Notes under the pieces: model-generated
What the model was told of the DNA's origin: nothing
What the model saw: the letters and a program-made list of their open reading frames with translations, nothing else
Database searches by the model: none
Made by a program: the position numbers and the translations under genes
Shown: in pieces, positions 1 to 10,991 of the stretch
Position numbering within the stretch: position 1 is the first letter of the stretch
Layout: each line of letters starts with the position of its first letter
Assembly: GCA_004194705.1 (NCBI GenBank)
Contig: SADC01000365.1
Location: 27,646 to 91,645 of the forward strand
DNA from: Ditylenchus dipsaci
Taxonomy: Eukaryota; Nematoda; Chromadorea; Rhabditida; Anguinidae
Direction of reading: 5' to 3'
Length of the DNA stretch: 64,000 nucleotides

Positions 1-2020
1 ATAAGAACGTGAACAGGCCATAACAACTGATCCAGCGTGTCATTGAAAGATCTTGTAGTTGGTGCTGCTACTGTATCACTTGTTTCAGGTTCCACTCGAA
101 CCTAAAATAAGTAGTCCACAACATGTTTGTCGTACAAAAAATTTACTAAGTTTCGGATGGCACAAAGAGCTGATTTAGAGTCGTCTTCATTTAGACGGCA
201 CGCATTGTTTGTATCAAGAGCAGTGTCGATAAATAAATAAGATCAAAATCGGCAGATTGAGAATTCATCACACGATCGAATCGACTGTTAAGTATTATAC
301 GAAGAGCTTTAGCTGATTCCATCGAAGCTGGATCCATCTAAATAAACATGCGCAATAACTAAAAACAAGAGAATACCAAATGCTTCTAATTTATCGAGAG
401 ATTCGTAGACTGCCTTCATGTATCCATAGCAGTAAGAAATAGAAACATCTTTTTCAGTCTGGATTCTTCGAAGAACTTCCACAAAAACTTTCATCAGCGT
501 GGGCACAAAGCGTAGAAACTGAACAGACAGCTCGTCAAAAACTACTTTATCACAAAAGTCCTCTGACATGCAAATTCGCCTTTAAAAGAATTTCCCAGTT
601 TTTTTAAGCTGCGATAGTTGAGACGTCCTCTTAAACTATAAGGAACCTTTGAATGACAGCGATTTGTGATGCCCAGTGAATTTACATACCATGACCAGAA
701 ATTTTCCAGTAGCATCAGACAGTTCCTACAAAAAATACAAAAAATTTCGCATTTTCTGAACTGGTCAATTAAGGTCATCATTTTCTCGTACCCTGTGTTC
801 GAAATAACATAGTTTTTGAACAATTGAATATCATGAGCAAAGCATTAGATGCACAATGAAAACGCAGATCGGCAAATGCGTAAGTTCAGAGTCGTGTGCA
901 TGCGCACAGTAAAATTTATCTTACTGGATGGACAACTCAGCAATTCTGCAGTCAGTGCCCAGTTCATCTGCTTCCTTCGTTTCTTCTTAATTGTTATCCT
1001 CAAGATATTAAATCAGAACTTAGACTGAAAGTTTCTCTTTGGTATGTTCTCGAAACAAAAACCACTACATTACAATATTGCGTTCGCAATATTGCTACTA
1101 TTTTGAAGACGTCCTTTATTGAGAGACTATAGTCAGCCAGCATCTTGTTAAGTTCACAGCGGATCGCAGTTCAAGTATGAAACCCATCGAATTCGCAGAG
1201 ACCAAGAAAAAGGCGGCGAAATATTCCGTTTCCATCACAAACATGAAGAGTCACGCCTAAAATCGTTATGCGTTTGGTCTTAATGGATAAATTGCTCTAT
1301 CTAGATAAGCATGCTTCATGCTCTTTTTGTTCAAATGTCGCATGTCAACGAGCATCTTTGTGCCATATTTCTCAGTTCTTTTTCGATACTGCTTGTCATT
1401 TGTTGACGTATATTCATCAAAAGATTTTTCAAAGTTGAAAAGCTATTCGGCAGCTTGAAAATTTTAAAGCCATATGGGTGATGGTTTCAAAAAAAACCAA
1501 CCTCATAATTTGGATTGAGAGCCCGGATGCAGAAGAGGATGCTAAAGGATTTTTCACAGACATTGACGGTATAGCTATTAAATTCGATAGAGCAAACTGA
1601 ATTTTCTAAAGCCTGAATAGAAATATTGCATTACAGAAAAAAAATTAGGCGACATACTTTGAGTCTAGTACGCTATTTTAACTGACTTTGAAGCTTTGAC
1701 GGATTCGTTTCGCCGGCAGTGATTTGTCCTTGTGCACTGTTCTCCAATGGCGCTCAATAACATTTTTGTGACACGAGAGGATCTAAGTATTTCAGTAAGA
1801 CATAGATTCGTTACTTAAAACATGGCATTCACCTTGGTACATTCATTGCAGCGGGCACTTTGCTTTCCATCTATATCTTGTTCCATTGTGAATTTAGCCC
1901 ACACGTCATCGTGACGACGTACTCGATCTTTCTTGCCAGTTGAAGTAGGAGTAGAGTTTAACGCTGACCTATTTCTGAAACAGGAACAAAAAATACAGGA
2001 AAGATACAAAAAGTACAATA
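1..2020 (-). pseudogene. Decayed hAT-like transposase region with BED-type zinc finger
   Basis: Minus-strand coding fragments run leftward. At about 1815-2000 a peptide has the pattern of a BED zinc finger (DDVWAKF followed by CNEC), which normally opens a hAT transposase. Further fragments lie at 542-823 and 309-569. The most 3' one, after an apparent intron ending at about 335, reads LDPASMESAKALRIILNSRF and continues toward position 1. Frames are broken by stops, so no intact protein is proposed. The hAT assignment rests on the BED-like finger and the position of the other fragments, not on a visible catalytic triad. It could be a host gene of BED type, but the stops argue for a transposon relic. 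Confidence 0.4.
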
Positions 2021-2419
2021 CAGTATTGAGAATAGTATGGCAAACAGTACGTTAAACACTTAAGGAACAGTTTTCCAAACACTACGTTTAACACTTTGTA
2101 CCGTATAGTACGGCAAAAAGTACGCTAACACTTAAATGTAATGTTATCGTACAGTACGCTAAACAGTAGCTGTAGGGTATGTTTCATTTCAAGTGTAGGT
2201 GTAGGGTATGTTTCAATTGTAGGCATACTGTTTAGCATGTATAGGTGTTATTTTCGTAAACACTGTTCTTCATGAAATTGTGACTTTTGAAAGTTACTAA
2301 ACGTGTTGAGAAAAAAATGGGTAAAGGTTCAGGCGATATAAAGCTAAGTGAGCATGATTTTGGCTGATTTTCTTTCATTTTGATGGTCATTCGTTTAAAG
2401 TCACAAAATTGGGCAGTAA

Positions 2420-2588
2420 GTGATAGTAAATTAGGGTTGGAAATCATTGCAATCGATTGCTCGATAATTTTTGGCCGTAGAAGTTAATGAACTTACTGAA
2501 ATGTAGAATAAAAATATAGGTTATGTATCCATTGGGAATCGAACCTAAGAGATCAAAATATTCGCATTATGATTTGCACGCCGCCCAC
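2420..2588 (-). repeat. tRNA-like SINE fragment (B box)
   Basis: The minus strand has GGTTCGATTCC at 2535-2545, matching the Pol III B box. The adjoining segment, with TCGATTGCTCGAT near 2451, recurs near 48420 next to another degenerate B box, so this is a dispersed family rather than a lone tRNA remnant. No A box was recognised here. Confidence 0.5.
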
Positions 2589-4190
2589 GGCTGTACCCCG
2601 TAATTTAAGCGGAATTTTGCTAAGTGGTCGATTTGCTAAGCGGTCGTTTTGCCAAGATTTTTTTTTGCTAAGCGACAAATTGCTAAGAATTTTTTTGTTA
2701 AGGCGCCCATTTGCTAAGAATATATTTGCTAAGGCGTTCTTTTCTTAAATCCCGATTTGTTAAGAACTTTTCTGCCTTTTTGTACTTTTCCTTTTTCTCA
2801 ATGTTCTGGTAGGGATTAGAGATTTTTCCGACGGTCATTTTTCCGCCGATTTTTTTGTTTTTTACTGATTTCAATGTGGGATCTAGGTAAATTGATATTT
2901 TCAGATTGTGTCCAAACTACCACAAACCATTCTAAACCACCTCAAGTACCCTAAAACCACCCTAAATACCCAAACCAAACCCAAACCTGAAAAATTAAAT
3001 TTCTTAAAAACAAAAAATAAGCCTTTTTTTTAACTTAAAATTGTGTGGGGAATTGGGTTTGTTAAGCATAAAGTTGCGATTTTACACACCCCAATTTCAA
3101 TAACTGGTGTAGGTATCACCTGGCCAGGTGTATGTCCACCTGGATGGCCTAAAGATAAAAAGTTCATTTAAATAAAAAAAATCTATTTTTCCAACCAAAA
3201 AAGTTTGTGAATAATTGGACTTGTTGAGACCAAAAGTGCGATTTCACCTACCCGATCCCAAATCTAGGGTTGGGTACCACCTGGACAGGTTGATATCCAG
3301 GCAACTCAAGAGTAGGGGTATATTCACCCAAATGACCTAAAAGATCAAACGTTAGTCTTTTTATATCTGAAATTACGGTAAAAAATAAAGTGTGCACCCA
3401 GGTGGATTCGAACCAGCATCCTCGGCGGTGGCTATCCAAGTGGTCGTCCACTTGGATCAAAATTTTTTTTTACGTTTTCGGTTTCCAAATCATTTTTTCT
3501 GCACTAATTCGAGCACCCTGAAAACGGTTTGACAGTGGTAAAATCACGTTTTATCAAGAAATTTTTGAGTTATCGTGAATTCTTGATTTTGATAAATCAA
3601 TCGTTAGCAATAACTCTAAATTTATCGATCAAAAAGGTGATTTTACCACTGTCAAACCATCTTCAGCATGCTCGAATTAGTGCAGAAAAATTGTTTTGGA
3701 AACCGAAAACGTAAAAAAAAATTTGATCCAAGTGGACGACCACTTGGATAGCCAGCGCCTAGGATGCTGGTTCGCATCCACCTGGGTGCATACCTTTTTA
3801 TCATAATTTTGAGAGTTTACTTGGCGAAGAGGTCCATATACTCATCACCAAGGTTACTGGTTCGAATCCCTCTGGGTGCAATCAGTCCAGAGTAGGAGAC
3901 CCCGATTAAAATTAAACCATTTTTAGAACATGATTTGGATTGAATCGTTTGGGTTTAAGGTCTGTACGCCGAAATTGAACCGAACTGAAGACGTAGGTAG
4001 CTTAACAAACAAGATCTTTATCAAAACAACTACTTAGCGAAAAAATTCTTAGCAAAACTACCATTTAGCAAATTGGCGCTTAAATTGTGAATTCTTAGCA
4101 AAATCGCGCTTAAATTTTTTTTGTTAGCAAAACGACCGCTTAGCAAATCGACCACTTAGCAAATCGCCGCTTAAATTTCGGGGTACAGCC
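2589..4190. mobile_element. TIR-array DNA transposon, 1.6 kb, TSD CCGCCCAC
   Basis: Both ends begin GGCTGTACCCCG when read inward. Each TIR then becomes a tandem array with units of the type TTTGCTAAGCGGTCG (about 2605-2770 left; about 4025-4175 right in inverted form). The direct repeat CCGCCCAC flanks the element exactly at 2581-2588 and 4191-4198, an 8-bp TSD. No transposase is visible inside, so it is non-autonomous. The interior carries a hairpin repeat with tRNA-like B boxes. TSD length and TIR style match the MULE-like elements elsewhere in this window. Confidence 0.8.
3225..3900. repeat. Hairpin repeat with tRNA-like B boxes, copy 1
   Basis: A B box (minus, about 3400-3420, within a GGATTCGAACC context) and a second on the plus strand at about 3768-3782 flank a large imperfect palindrome (about 3425-3760). 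Its arms include the complementary segments around 3530-3560 and 3625-3655. A third B box, GGTTCGAATCC, is at about 3861-3871. The same structure recurs at about 45990-46570. The flanking palindrome CACCTGG-CAGGT also occurs in the repeats near 34560 and 45690. Confidence 0.6.
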
Positions 4191-4375
4191 CCGCCCACCC
4201 CTTTAACTTGGTGCTAAATAATGAGAATAAGAATTTTTAGCACTTTTAAGCACTTTTAGTGCTAAAATAGAGCCAAAAACACCACTTTTAGCACCAAATG
4301 CTGTTCCCTGGAATAAGGGTTGCATTAGGATGGGAAGGGAATAAAAAGGGGCCACTTTTATGGCCAAACGTATTA

Positions 4376-4559
4376 CAGTCGACTCTCCCAATAACGAACC
4401 CCCTGAATAACGAACTCTCTCAATAACGAACACTTTTTTGGTTTGGTTTGGTTGGATTTTCGATAAAGTACTTATAACGGACCTTCTCAATAACGAACTC
4501 TCTCAATAACGAACACCTAGAGCCGGTCCCCAGGGGGTTCGTTATTGGGGAGTCGACTG
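4376..4559. mobile_element. MITE with TA duplication, CAGTCGACTCTC terminus
   Basis: A 184-bp element flanked by TA at 4374-4375 and 4560-4561. The left end CAGTCGACTCTCCCAATAAC is inverted at the right as GTTATTGGGGAGTCGACTG. Internal units AATAACGAAC repeat. The TA target and terminal CAG are typical of Tc1/mariner/pogo elements. No coding capacity. Confidence 0.85.
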
Positions 4560-4790
4560 TAGCAGCAATTATTGAATATATTTTGACTGTTTTACCATGT
4601 TTTTCAACATGGGCCTCGGCAAAAAGAGACTCAATATGCAGGGAGGGTGGAGGATGGGGATTGTGGTGTTGTGTGATGTATTAACAAACTCTCCTGATCG
4701 AAATTTCAAAATACGATAGAGGCGCCGATAAACGCCTGTGGTCCCTAGTAATATTAATAGGACGTCAAAAGTCCACCAAAAGACCACTCT

Positions 4791-4925
4791 TGGGTATTTG
4801 GGTATTTTGTCTTTGGGCATTTTGACCATGGGGTATTTTGACCATTGGGCGTTTTGTACTTTGGGTATTTTGTCCTTGGGTATTTTGTAATTAGGTATTT
4901 TGTCTTTGGGTATTTTGATCCCGCA
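4791..4925. repeat. Tandem array of GGGTATTTTG units
   Basis: About nine degenerate copies of a 15-17 bp unit (TTGGGTATTTTGTC, TTGGGCATTTTGACC and variants). It resembles the array half of the TIR-array transposons here, but no inverted partner was found in the window, so it may be a solo terminus. Confidence 0.6.
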
Positions 4926-4989
4926 CCAATATTTTAATCCCTCGAAAGCCGAAATTTTTTACGTCGATTTCGAAATTATACGATGCTAA

Positions 4990-5107
4990 ATATTTGGATT
5001 TTTAACTTAAAGGACCATGAAACTTGATAAGCACAGGAATTTGGAAATTTCGAATTCGCGCGGGACCACCCTAATTTTGTCAATAATGTTTTTGAATTAG
5101 TTTTTTT
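4990..5107. repeat. Dispersed repeat R1 (TTAAAGGACCATG end), split copy
   Basis: This starts TTAAAGGACCATGAAACTTG and has the marker GCGCGGGACCACCC. The family recurs at 16922-17540 (both ends), about 19172-19340 and about 27088-27170. Here it continues at 5505-5572 and 6601-6720, because two transposons (5108-5504 and 5573-6600) are inserted in it. Confidence 0.65.
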
Positions 5108-5504
5108 GGCTAGGGGAAGATTGCCAAAAACGAAAATTGCCAAACGTATGTCTTGCCAAAACGAAGATTGCCAAAACGAAAATTGCCAAAACGAAGATTG
5201 CCAAAACGAAGATTGCCAAAACGAAAATTGCCAAAACGACATTTGTATTGTCGCCTCGATATAGCGACACTATATTGGAGCGTCACTTTAGTCATTTTCC
5301 TTTAGCCAAAACCAAACGAATGGATAAATGAAGGGTACGTTATGTGGAACTGAGTGGTATATGTTCGTATTCACTAAGCTTTCATTTGTCATGGCGATTT
5401 TCGTTTTGGCAATTTTCGTTTTTGGCAATTTTCGTTTTTGGCAATTTTCGTTTTGGCAATTTTGGTTTATGGAAATTTTTGTTTTTGGCAATCTTCCCCT
5501 AGCC
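5108..5504. mobile_element. Small TIR-array element, 397 bp
   Basis: The left end is GGCTAGGGGAAGATTGCC and the right end is its complement at 5487-5504. Each TIR is a tandem array of GCCAAAACGAAAATT/GAAGATT units (5123-5240 and 5395-5490). Flanks are GTTTTTTT (5100-5107) and ATTTTTTT (5505-5512), an 8-bp duplication with one mismatch. Non-coding. A degenerate relative occurs at about 29990-30420. Confidence 0.7.
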
Positions 5505-5572
5505 ATTTTTTTGTGTGTGTTAAAAATTTGAATTCTATTTATGAGCAAATTTTTCACATTAACCCATATAAG

Positions 5573-6600
5573 TAGGGACCCAAATTCTATGCACTAAAAA
5601 ATGCGAAATATGCGCATAAAATATGCGCTAAAAATGCTTAAATATGCGCTAAAAACGTAAAATATGCAGTATAATTTTTAGACTAAACCTTTTAAATGTA
5701 CCGCATAAAATTTGTGAAGAATCACTATATGTCGTAAAATTGCTCTAAAACATGCTTTTAAACGGTTTGGCAGCTTATACATGATTAAAAGATACTTTTT
5801 GGATAATGCTAAATTTTTTCGCAAAAAAAATTGACCAAAATTTGACATATGGCTTTGCTGAAGCAAGGTGTTTTAACCTAGGGATTTAATTTATTTGACT
5901 TCAGTATTTAATTTATTTGACGTCCCATTTGACCTAGGATTTGAACATAGCTTTAAAAAAACTATTCTGCTCCCATGAAGATGCCGCAGGATTTCAGTCG
6001 AAAAAGATTTTTGAAAAGTGTTGACCGCCATTTACTAGCTAAGTTGCAAAAAAAAATATTTTGTAAAGCAATTTCGAGACATTTAGGGGTTCTGTACTCC
6101 TGCCACTTCTTCGCATCTTCTCGCAAATATAAACAATGTGCATTTTGCGATTTTCGAAATTAATATCTTTTACAAACCAAATCGGTGCTTTGCACTGTTA
6201 TTTTGCTACTTTAACTGAAAATATGAATTGCACGGTACTGAAACGTTAGCTATCTCAATAGAGGTTATTTAGTGAAAAAATCTCTTTCTTACACGCTTGA
6301 CAATAAAGTATCCTGGTTTTGGAAACTAAGATATTGACTTATTTATACACAAAAGACGAGATTTGGCATGCTGCAACATCTTTTAACCCAAAAATTTCTG
6401 AGATTTTCTACAATATGCATAAAATATGCGTCAAAATTGCAAAATATGCAAAATATGCACTAAAAATGGAAAATATGCAAAACATGCTGCATAAAAGTAC
6501 GAAAAAGTACTCAAACAGGGCTAAAAGTATGTTTTTTGTGCATAACTATTGCTTGCATATCCGCAGAAAAATATGCATTTGCATAGAATTTGGGTCCCTA
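5573..6600. mobile_element. Non-autonomous hAT-type element, TSD CATATAAG
   Basis: The termini are TAGGGACCCAAATTCTATGC and its inverse, directly flanked by CATATAAG at 5565-5572 and 6601-6608. Subterminal arrays of AAAATATGCGC-like motifs lie at 5600-5665 and 6410-6490. An 8-bp TSD plus a TAGGG terminus fits hAT. No transposase was recognised in its 1028 bp. It is inserted into the R1 repeat. Confidence 0.8.
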
Positions 6601-6719
6601 CATATAAGTAATTATGGTGCAGTGTAAGTAGGATAAGTCGTCCGATCTGGCAATATCGAGCAACGTTGGGCTCGACTAGTAAACGGTTCTATATTTGAGA
6701 GTTCTATATTCGACTAGTA

Positions 6720-7331
6720 AACGGTTCTATATGCTAAAAAATTGCTTTATAGCACCGAATGCAGTTCCCTGCCTTATTCCCTCAAAAAATATTTTGGCGC
6801 CAGTTTAAAAAGGATTAGTTTCGACTAAAAAACCATGATACCCCCTCGTGGGTCGAAAATTTTTTCTCATAAAGTGCTTTCCCACACCTGAAACATGTTA
6901 TTCGTCATTTTCAAGCCTGAAAAATGCGTTTGAGATGCTTAAAACCCAATTTTGAGCATACCCGGTAAAGTGTAATTTAGCCACAATTCTACACTCCGCT
7001 TAATTGGCTCCCTCCATGATTCGGCTGACTAAGACCCGTCTTAAAGAAATGGGAAAAATTATCGGCATTATTAGCGAATACTACCCTCCCCCTCTTCTCC
7101 CCCCCCCTTCCCCTGCCACCAAGCGAATACCCCACCAAATACCTGTAACCACTTGGGCTTGGGGTAGGTCAGCGTATGTTAGCTGACCTTCACTATTCAG
7201 CAGCCTAGTGACTCGGTGCACTGGAATCAGTCCCGAATTATAGATAGTTGACTGTTTTGAAAAGTGATAAAAAAATTAATCATACACCATCCTGTCATTA
7301 CCGTGATAATTCTAACAAGGCATACTTTCAG
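6720..7331. other. No gene seen; repeat-derived and intronic sequence
   Basis: This holds R1-like sequence, a fragment resembling the interior of the 980-bp family (around 6770), and a C-rich stretch near 7080-7120 with AGCGAATAC-like sequence also seen at 37320. The last part precedes a splice acceptor at 7330-7331 and is probably intron of the ZIP transporter gene. Confidence 0.4.
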
Positions 7332-9210
7332 GCATTTGGCCTAGTTGTTGAGCATTCTCCAGGCAACACCAATCACGAATATTTGAGCAAAGCATTTGCA
7401 GCAGTTGTCGGCATTTATCTGTAAGTGGACATAAGCTAAAATTTCATAGAATTTTATTTTTCAAGCTTTTTCTTCTCCGACAAACTCATAAAAATAGTTC
7501 TGGAGACTAGGAAGGTAAATTTGTCAAAGAATATTACGGATCGAATAAAAAAAGTCATATTCAGCGCAATAAAAATGAGCCAACCGAACTGCCTCAGCTT
7601 AACCCACCCTTGATCAAAAGGGAAAAGGAGAATGGTAATGTGGACGGACATAGTCATAGCCATTTCAACTGCTCCTCGGATGCATTGATCTCATCTCAAA
7701 TGGTATGTGCATTCAGTTACACATTTTCGATGTCATTTTTTCGAATATTTAGAAGAGCGTCCAAGTGAAAGAAGGAGAGAAACCTTTGAGAATTGTCTCT
7801 GACGATATTCAGGAGGCCTCATATAATCGACAGGTGAGAAGCAACTTTTCATTTCTGAGTGAAACTAATATCTAAATCTAAGGCCCATTCAATTTGCGTG
7901 CACGACCACGACATGAAATACAATGAGGGTGACTCTGTAATCGCCACTGTTGCTTGGTATGTGAAATTATTTAAAGCAGTGTTTCGGGACCATTAATTAG
8001 GGAGCTTCCTATAGATGGTGTTAAAAATGCTCATGGCGTTTTTGGCTGAGCTTTCTTGGCTATAAATTCTTTTTCTTGGTCAAATATTGACAAACTTTAA
8101 AAAAAATAAACATTTTGTTTGTTACGTGATGTCAAAAACAAGATTTTCGCTTGTTCATCGGCGTCGTTTGAGCCCTTACCCTGTCATACCGTCTGAATAA
8201 GTAATATGCCACACAACTGTAAATTTAAAAAAATTTATGCCATCATCTAAACTTTTACTGAAAACCCCCTGTTCCTCCCCCATTCCATACGAATTTTTCT
8301 GAATACTCGCTCCCATTATTGCGGAAGCAGTGTGGTTGAAAAAAAAATTCAGGATGATCATTTTTGGCGATGGCTTGCATAATTTGATTGATGGCATAAG
8401 TGAGTTACTTTAGAAGTGTCATGACTGCGACCCTTTTTAAAAATAAAACATTTACAGGTATTGGTGCAAGCTTTTCAGTCAGTTTTCAATGCCTATAAAA
8501 CAGCATGCTTACTAAACCTTTTCAATATAGGAGTCGATTCTCAGCGGAATCAGTGTAAGTGTGGCTGTGTTGTGTGAAGAGTTTCCACACGAACTGGGTG
8601 ATGTAGCCATCCTTGTCAGTGCAGGAATGGTAATTAACGACTACGAAATCACTTACATGTGTCAAAATGATTAATTATGTAGACTCTCCGACAAGCCCTA
8701 GTTTACAACCTTCTGTCGGCCCTATCCTGTTAGCATAAAAAAAAACCACAAAGAACTGTAATCACACATATATTTTAGGCTATGTTGGATTTGTAATTGG
8801 TGTTGTTGGTAAAAACTTGCATTAATTAGATGCCATAAACCAAATTACTCAGAAAAACGATTTCAGTAGGCAATGTTGACGAATCCTTCGCAGCATACAC
8901 CTTTGGGTTTGCTGGTGGAATGTTCCTTTACATCTCTATGTCTTGTATGATGCCTGAGATGAAGAATGCAATGGAAGAAGCCTTGAGTGTAACTTACAGC
9001 GGTTTTCTTGTTCATTCAGAGAATTAAAAGCGATTTTAGATTTCTTTGGCCAGAGGACTTGAAGTTTTGGCTTTACAAGCCATTGGAGTGAGCGTTGGCT
9101 TAATTGTGATGGTACTATTAGAAAATTGTAGGAACAAATATGAACTAATACAGTTAAATTTTCAGGCTTGCATGGCCAAGTACGGAAGCCAGATTCAATT
9201 CCAAACTTGA
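7332..9210 (+). CDS. ZIP-family divalent metal transporter, SLC39A8/14 type (3' part of gene)
   Basis: A plasma- or organelle-membrane importer of zinc and related divalent metals. About eleven exons are visible, with introns mostly about 50 nt. In order: an exon at 7332-7420 ([10 protein letters not shown]... and the start of a membrane segment), a hydrophilic His-containing loop with HSHSH near 7650, the signature HNLIDG at about 8370, then [10 protein letters not shown] at about 8570-8600, [12 protein letters not shown], and a final membrane segment ending IQFQT and TGA at 9208-9210. The family motif HNxxDG and a glutamate in place of the first histidine of HEFPHELGD are features of the ZIP8/ZIP14 branch, which in vertebrates also carries Mn, Fe and Cd. 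The first two membrane segments expected upstream were not found; they may lie beyond the repeat block or the window edge. AATAAA follows at 9287-9292. Confidence 0.85.
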
Positions 9211-9286
9211 AAAGAAAGCATAATATAGGACCAGATCGAATTTTTAAGTTCCATTGTTTTTAGAACCCGGCTGTTTTATTGGGTGA

Positions 9287-9316
9287 AATAAAATTTAAGA
9301 AGCAAGTTTCTTTATT
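9287..9316. terminator. Facing poly(A) signals of two convergent genes
   Basis: AATAAA at 9287-9292 on the plus strand serves the ZIP gene. AATAAA on the minus strand (9311-9316) is suitably placed for the convergent mRNA-export adaptor gene. The signals are about 20 bp apart, so the two 3' ends probably overlap. Confidence 0.6.
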
Positions 9317-9406
9317 CAATATCGATAAAGTGAGGGAACACGGATGCAACGAAATAAATGAGAACATAAAGTGTAATATAGAATCTGCTGAGACAGCACT
9401 TGGACT

Positions 9407-10991
9407 TCAATAACGACGAACTCTACGCACTGCATTCTGAGGGACATTACGTGCAACAGGTAGACGCTGGAGGAAGTTTGGCGGCTCAAAGAATGGATCA
9501 GTCTGAAAATAAGCTCATACTTAAGCAAACAATAAATTCCTAGAAAAGTAAATGGTTTGGCGTTTGATGCACATACTTGAAAATACTGATAAGCACGAAA
9601 ATTCGCATTGAAGACTTACCTTATTCTCTCTGAACGCCACCCCTTAAGCCCAAACTAGGGGGGCTAACCATGATTCATTTTAACACAAGGTCTAAAAACT
9701 TTTTGGGTGTTGAAAAAGAGGGTTAAAAACGTTCTATTAGAGTGAATACGGTATATAAAAATCAATGAAAGTGGAACAGCAGATATTACAGGACACAGCT
9801 TAACAAAATCTACCTTAAACTGCTGTGGTCTCTGATTAGAAAAGTTGTTCCTTCGCTGTAGCTGACGGCGCTGCTGAGGCTGGAAGTTGCTGACTTGCTG
9901 GCGGAATTCTTGCTGACGCGGACCTCTTTGTTGACCCTGCGGACGAGTCACATAAACTATCTCAGGCGCTGGCTGCCTTCTACCACCTGTTCTCAGCTGA
10001 GAGATGTGATCACGGACACTTGGGCGACCTTGTATAATGTTACTAGCCTGGAAGACCACTGGGAGCCGACGCTGTCTCCGCGGCTGCTGAATAACCATCC
10101 TAGGGACCATCCTTGGAACTGCTTGAACCATAACTGGTCTAGCGGCAACGACTGGCGCACTGAAACTTCAATTTATAGATCGACCGACAGGTCCCAACAT
10201 TCCATTTGACATACTAGTTGACACGGCGCATCAAAGCTGCATTTCCAACATTGGGAGCAAATCGTGCTTGACCTCTGCCGCGCACAGCAACCACCTTTTG
10301 AATGACAGCATTTCCACGTGCACGACGACTTATCACTCGGGATCTTGGATTTAGCTTTAGACGATTAACCACAACAGTCTTCCTGATGACTCTTCCACTT
10401 CCTCTCTAAAATACCAATTATACCACAGGTATGGTGTGACAATACAATCAATAACTTACAAATTTAGGACGTTGAGGACCCACACGACGAGAGACAGCCT
10501 GAGTCTGCAGGTTCGACCGAGCCAAAGCTTTCTGCAAGTTAACAATTTGATGAATAAGTAATAATAGTCAGACAAAACTAAACTAACCTTAACCAATTTC
10601 TGCACAAGTCTCTTGGTAGCAACTGCTGGAGTCTGGTTCGGCGTCCTCACCACCCGTTTTACAGGACGCTGAGCCCGCTGAGCAGTCCTTGGAGTATTTG
10701 AAGCCTTGCCCTACAATTAACAAGTTTTACAAATAAGAAGCGTAGAAATAATTAGATGAAGCTACCTTCTGCAAACGGTCCTTTTGAGCTGGTTTCGCAA
10801 TCTTCTTTCCACGACCCAAAATTCCATTGGTAGCCTTGATGACTCGGCGGTTTCCTTTCATTGCTCCTTTACCCTTGCTCTTGTTCTCCTTGATAATATC
10901 ATCTCAAAATTTACCAATTATTTGACTGTAATCAGAACTAAGAATATTTAAAAAACGAACCGAGAGACATCTCCACTTTGTTGGATGACAT
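9407..10991 (-). CDS. UAP56-binding mRNA-export adaptor, UIF/ALY-like, Arg/Gln-rich
   Basis: A seven-exon minus-strand gene. It starts at 10991 with MSSNKVEMSLDDIIKENK, the N-terminal UAP56-binding motif (MSLDDIIK) of ALYREF and of UIF/FYTTD1, spanning the first short intron. The following exons are rich in Lys/Arg (GNRRVIKATNG, VKRVVRTPNQTPAVATKR, RRARGNAVIQKVVAVRGRGQ), then Gln/Arg (QQRGPRQQEFRQQ, QPQQRRQLQRRNN), ending NAVRRVRRY and a stop at 9407-9409. No RRM domain is visible, which argues against ALYREF itself and for a UIF-like adaptor. The expected role is linking the RNA helicase UAP56/DDX39B to the NXF1 export receptor in the nucleus. Exon joins are inferred from GT-AG sites and frame. 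Orthology to one named gene is not certain. Confidence 0.65.
9655..9760. repeat. Remnant of a CCGTATT-type TA element in an intron
   Basis: It contains CTATTAGAGTGAATACGGTA, matching the right end of the 36723-39816 element. It lies in the last intron of the export-adaptor gene. Its left end is not recognisable. Confidence 0.45.

Noticed and set aside
4191..4372. Extension of the 2589-4190 element beyond 4190
   Set aside because: The terminus and 8-bp TSD end exactly at 4190; the following sequence resembles the interior of the 980-bp family instead.
5137..5331. Frame with AKTKI repeats
   Set aside because: Translation of the GCCAAAACGAAAATT array of the 5108-5504 element.
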